From contig NZ_JADOBE010000002.1 of assembly GCF_015637705.1 (NCBI RefSeq), positions 1 to 64,000 on the forward strand: a stretch of 64,000 nt of DNA, written 5' to 3'. Shown here piece by piece: positions 61,347-64,000 of this stretch. Origin of the DNA: Pseudomonas sp. N040. GTDB taxonomy: Bacteria; Pseudomonadota; Gammaproteobacteria; Pseudomonadales; Pseudomonadaceae. The position numbers were made by a program, and so were the translations under genes. Below the pieces are notes generated by a model, which did no database searches, was not told the origin of the DNA, and saw only the letters and a list, made by a program, of their open reading frames with translations. Position 1 is the stretch's first letter. The number at the start of each line of letters is the position of its first letter.

Positions 61347-63572
61347 ATGTTACGTCGGCTGCATTCATTGCCCGGCCTGTTCGCTGCCCTGCTGGTCATG
61401 CTGCTGGCCATCAGCGGCGCGGTTTTGTCGCTCAATCCGGCACTTGAACGCCTGGACAGCCCGGTGCCGGCTGCAGGACAGCTGAACGTCGCCGAACTGG
61501 CCGGAAGGGTCGCGCAGTTCTACCCCAATGCCGAGCAGATCCAGCGCACGCCTTCGGGTTCGGTGATCGTCTATTACAGCCAGGACGGCGACACCGGCAT
61601 TGACCGTATCGACCCGGCCAGCGGCAAAGGAATCGGCGCTTACGCCCCCTCCGAGTTTGCCGGCTGGGTCAAGGATCTGCACCGCTCCCTGCTGCTCGAC
61701 ACCACCGGGCGCGCCATCGCCGGCATTGGCGCACTGGCAATGCTGCTGCTGTCACTCAGCGGCGCGGCCATGCTGGCAAAGCGCTTGGGCGGCTGGCGGC
61801 AGTTGCTGCGCCCGCTGCGCGGCAGCTTCAACCAGCGCTGGCACGCCGAGGCCGGGCGCTTTGCCCTGTTGGGCTTGCTGCTGTCTTCCCTGACCGCGCT
61901 GTACCTGTCCGCGGCCACCTTTGGTCTGGTCAGTGATGGCACGCAAAGCGAGCCAGACTTCCCCACAGCAGTAGCCGGCGGCCGTGCCGCGCCGGTAACC
62001 AGCCTCAAGGCCCTGCAAGCGGTTGACATGAACGACCTGCGCGAGCTGGTCTACCCCAACCCGCAGGACCCGAACGATGTATTCACCCTCAGCACAGCGC
62101 AGGGCGATGGTTTTGTCGATCAGGCCAGCGGCGCGCTGTTGTCCTATCAGGCCCATGACGCCAGGCGCCGCACCTATGAATTCATCTATCAATTGCACAC
62201 CGGCGAAGGCCTCTGGTGGCTGGGACTGATCCTTGGTGCCAGCGCATTGTGCGTGCCATTAATGAGCATCAGCGGTGCAGTGATCTGGTGGCAGCGCCGT
62301 CAGGCGAAGCCGCGGATTGCCCACAACAGCCCCGCGCAGACGGCCGACACGGTGATTCTGGTCGGCAGCGAGAACAACAGCACCTGGGGCTTTGCCCGCA
62401 CGCTGCACTCCGCGCTGGTTGCAGCCGGCCAGCGCGTGCACAGCGCGCCGATGAACCAGCTGACCAGGGACTACCGCAACGCCAGACAGCTGCTGGTGCT
62501 CACCGCCACCTATGGCGATGGCGATGCGCCCGCCTCGGCCAACCAGTTCCTCGGCCTTCTGAACAAAGCGAGCCTTGACCAAAACCTGAAGTTTGCCGTG
62601 CTTGGCTTCGGCGACCGGCAATTCCCGCAGTTCTGCCAGTTTGCCCGGCACACCGAGGCCGCGTTGCTGGAACGCGGACTGACACAACTGCAGGAGCTGG
62701 ACTGCATCGACCGCCAGTCCGCACAGGAATTCGCCCGCTGGGGTAAAACCCTTGGGGCACGCCTCGGCGTTGAACTGAATTTACTGCACACGCCCCGGCA
62801 ACCCGCAACACGGCAGCTGCAATTGATCGAGCGCGTGGAATACGGCGAGCAGGCTGATGCGCTGACCTGTGTGCTGCGCTTCAAGGCCAGCCCCGCGCAC
62901 ACCGCCACTGAACGTGTGCTGCGCCGGTTTGGCAGCAGCGGCTTGCCGCGCTTCGAGGCTGGCGATCTGGTCGGCATAGTCCCGCCGGGCAGTCCGCTGC
63001 CACGCCTGTATTCACTGGCCAGCAGCCGCCGCGATGGCGTGCTGGAAATCTGCGTGCGCAAGCATGCGCAGGGCCTGTGCTCGGGCTATCTGCATGATTT
63101 ACCAGTGGGTGGCTGTATCGAAGGTTTCATTCAGCACAACCCGGACTTCCGCCCGGCCAGCGGCAAGGCGCCGGTCATCCTGATCGGCGCGGGTACCGGT
63201 ATCGGCCCGCTGGCCGGCTTTATCCGCAACAACAGCGAGCGGCAGCCAATGCACCTGTACTGGGGCGGGCGCAATCCCGACTCCGATTTCCTCTATGAGC
63301 CGGAGCTCAACGACTACCTCGCAGACCAACGCCTGACCGCACTGCAGACCGCCTTTTCCCGCGTCAACAACGGCAGCTACGTGCAGGAGCGCATCCTCGG
63401 TGATGCCCTGCAGATGCGCCGCCTGATAGAGACAGGTGCGCAGGTGCTGGTGTGCGGCAGCCGCGACATGGCCAAGAGCGTGATGCTGGCACTGGATGTG
63501 GTGCTGGCACCGATGAACCTCAGCGTAGTCACACTGAAATCCCAGGGGCGCTACCGTGAAGATGTGTATTGA
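61347..63572 (+). CDS. PepSY-membrane / flavodoxin / FAD-NAD(P)H reductase fusion
   Basis: A 741-residue inner-membrane reductase. The N-terminal PepSY-TM part has helices near 8-30, 125-145, 170-190 and 290-315. A flavodoxin domain follows (about 330-475, LVGSENNSTWGFA and TATYGDGDAP). The rest is a CysJ/cytochrome P450 reductase-like FAD/NAD(P)H unit (RLYSLASS, GAGTGIGPLAGFIR, VCGSRDMA). Electrons would pass from NADPH through FAD and FMN to the membrane and then to a periplasmic acceptor, most simply the DUF2271 protein. Confidence 0.92.
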   Translation: MLRRLHSLPGLFAALLVMLLAISGAVLSLNPALERLDSPVPAAGQLNVAELAGRVAQFYPNAEQIQRTPSGSVIVYYSQDGDTGIDRIDPASGKGIGAYAPSEFAGWVKDLHRSLLLDTTGRAIAGIGALAMLLLSLSGAAMLAKRLGGWRQLLRPLRGSFNQRWHAEAGRFALLGLLLSSLTALYLSAATFGLVSDGTQSEPDFPTAVAGGRAAPVTSLKALQAVDMNDLRELVYPNPQDPNDVFTLSTAQGDGFVDQASGALLSYQAHDARRRTYEFIYQLHTGEGLWWLGLILGASALCVPLMSISGAVIWWQRRQAKPRIAHNSPAQTADTVILVGSENNSTWGFARTLHSALVAAGQRVHSAPMNQLTRDYRNARQLLVLTATYGDGDAPASANQFLGLLNKASLDQNLKFAVLGFGDRQFPQFCQFARHTEAALLERGLTQLQELDCIDRQSAQEFARWGKTLGARLGVELNLLHTPRQPATRQLQLIERVEYGEQADALTCVLRFKASPAHTATERVLRRFGSSGLPRFEAGDLVGIVPPGSPLPRLYSLASSRRDGVLEICVRKHAQGLCSGYLHDLPVGGCIEGFIQHNPDFRPASGKAPVILIGAGTGIGPLAGFIRNNSERQPMHLYWGGRNPDSDFLYEPELNDYLADQRLTALQTAFSRVNNGSYVQERILGDALQMRRLIETGAQVLVCGSRDMAKSVMLALDVVLAPMNLSVVTLKSQGRYREDVY

Positions 63573-64000
63573 AGCGCAGACCGCAACAACCCGCGCGCTG
63601 CAGCGCTACAGCCTCAACGGGCAGACCATGGGCACGCGCTACAGCGCGGTGTTCTACGCCCGCCCGGGACTGGATCAGATCGCCATCAGCCGCAGCCTGT
63701 TTGCCGCCGTTGATGAAGTCGACCGGCAAATGTCGCCGTGGAAGCCGGACTCCGCGCTGAATCGCCTGAATGCCGCACCGCTGCAGCAATGGCTGCCTAT
63801 TCCCCGGCAACTGCTGCAGGTGCTGCAGTGTGCGCTGCAGGTCAGCCGGCTCTCGGGTGGGACCTTCGATATAGGAGTTGGCGATCTGGTGAATGCCTGG
63901 GGCTTTGGTGCCGAGCGCAGTCAGCCGGATCCCGCACGGATTGACCAGTTGCACACCCAGCCACGGCAACTGGCGGCCGATGTACTGCAGCTCGACATCG
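63556..64000 (+). CDS. apbE: FAD:protein FMN transferase ApbE, 3' truncated by window
   Basis: The first roughly 148 residues of ApbE, which transfers FMN from FAD to threonine or serine of target proteins. GQTMGTRYS, DRQMSPWKPDSALNRLN and SGGTFDIGVGDLVNAWGFG are diagnostic. GTG at 63556 overlaps the reductase gene by 17 nt and has AGGGG at the right distance; ATG at 63562 is an alternative. There is no clear signal peptide at this start. Its place beside the DGITGAS-bearing protein gives it a clear target. Confidence 0.92.
   Translation, partial: MKMCIEAQTATTRALQRYSLNGQTMGTRYSAVFYARPGLDQIAISRSLFAAVDEVDRQMSPWKPDSALNRLNAAPLQQWLPIPRQLLQVLQCALQVSRLSGGTFDIGVGDLVNAWGFGAERSQPDPARIDQLHTQPRQLAADVLQLDI

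Overview
The window looks like chromosome from a Pseudomonas-type gammaproteobacterium. It is GC-rich and carries a ccoNOQP-ccoGHIS set followed by hemN and an Anr-type FNR regulator that closely matches the pseudomonad protein. It also has an oscA-sbp-cysTWA sulfate locus, pseudomonad REP-like palindromes and class II-like PHA genes. No rRNA, tRNA, CRISPR array, phage or complete insertion sequence was seen. The two ends cut ccoN and apbE.

Layout. 1-11.2 kb is the micro-oxic respiration block: cbb3 oxidase subunits, the assembly/copper genes ccoGHIS, a TauE/SafE-like membrane protein, hemN behind a perfect Anr box, anr, and apt. 11.3-34.6 kb is an accessory catabolic region. It has an AraC-type regulator, two TauD-dioxygenase/BKACE gene pairs, two quinone-oxidoreductase paralogues, an MFS carrier, a DsbA-like protein, a short Rieske protein, a YeiH-type carrier, a phaZ-phaJ-phaC-like trio, a 3-oxoacid CoA-transferase split by a 110-residue unknown protein, a Bcr-type exporter, two SDRs, a DUF1499 protein and a beta-lactamase-fold hydrolase. 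35.0-41.2 kb is sulfur acquisition: an HTH-less AAA+ protein, a hydrolase, oscA, a cysteine-containing leader ORF, sbp, cysT, cysW, a 267-bp MITE-like insert and cysA. 41.7-51.3 kb is a second accessory module: MFS carrier, MalT/LuxR-type regulator, a third TauD dioxygenase, rhodanese, two GST-fold proteins and glutathione reductase. 51.6-58.3 kb holds a second hemN, a decayed acyl-CoA dehydrogenase, LysR and GlxA-type regulators, a DMT carrier, a quinone reductase and a truncated haemoglobin. 58.3-64 kb is a two-component system facing a PepSY / DUF2271 / PepSY-flavoreductase / ApbE module.

How the genes may work together. The strongest regulatory signal is a tandem direct repeat with a 21-bp period, present four times (11210, 13812, 16081, 26331). 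Three copies lie 19 nt before a -10-like hexamer. The copies sit upstream of a hydrolase, both dioxygenase/BKACE units and the QOR/CoA-transferase unit, and they surround the AraC gene. BKACE enzymes make acetoacetate from a beta-keto acid and acetyl-CoA, and the CoA-transferase would activate that acetoacetate. I therefore infer one AraC-controlled beta-keto-acid pathway of unknown substrate. The second module has a palindrome, CTACTCC-N3-GGAGTGG, before both its carrier and its dioxygenase, centred near -42 of plausible promoters, which would suit the LuxR-type regulator between them. The last module carries a DGITGAS flavinylation motif in the DUF2271 protein and two promoters sharing TTCAG-N6-GTCAG-N10-TAGG[G/C]T, pointing to a two-component-controlled electron relay across the inner membrane.
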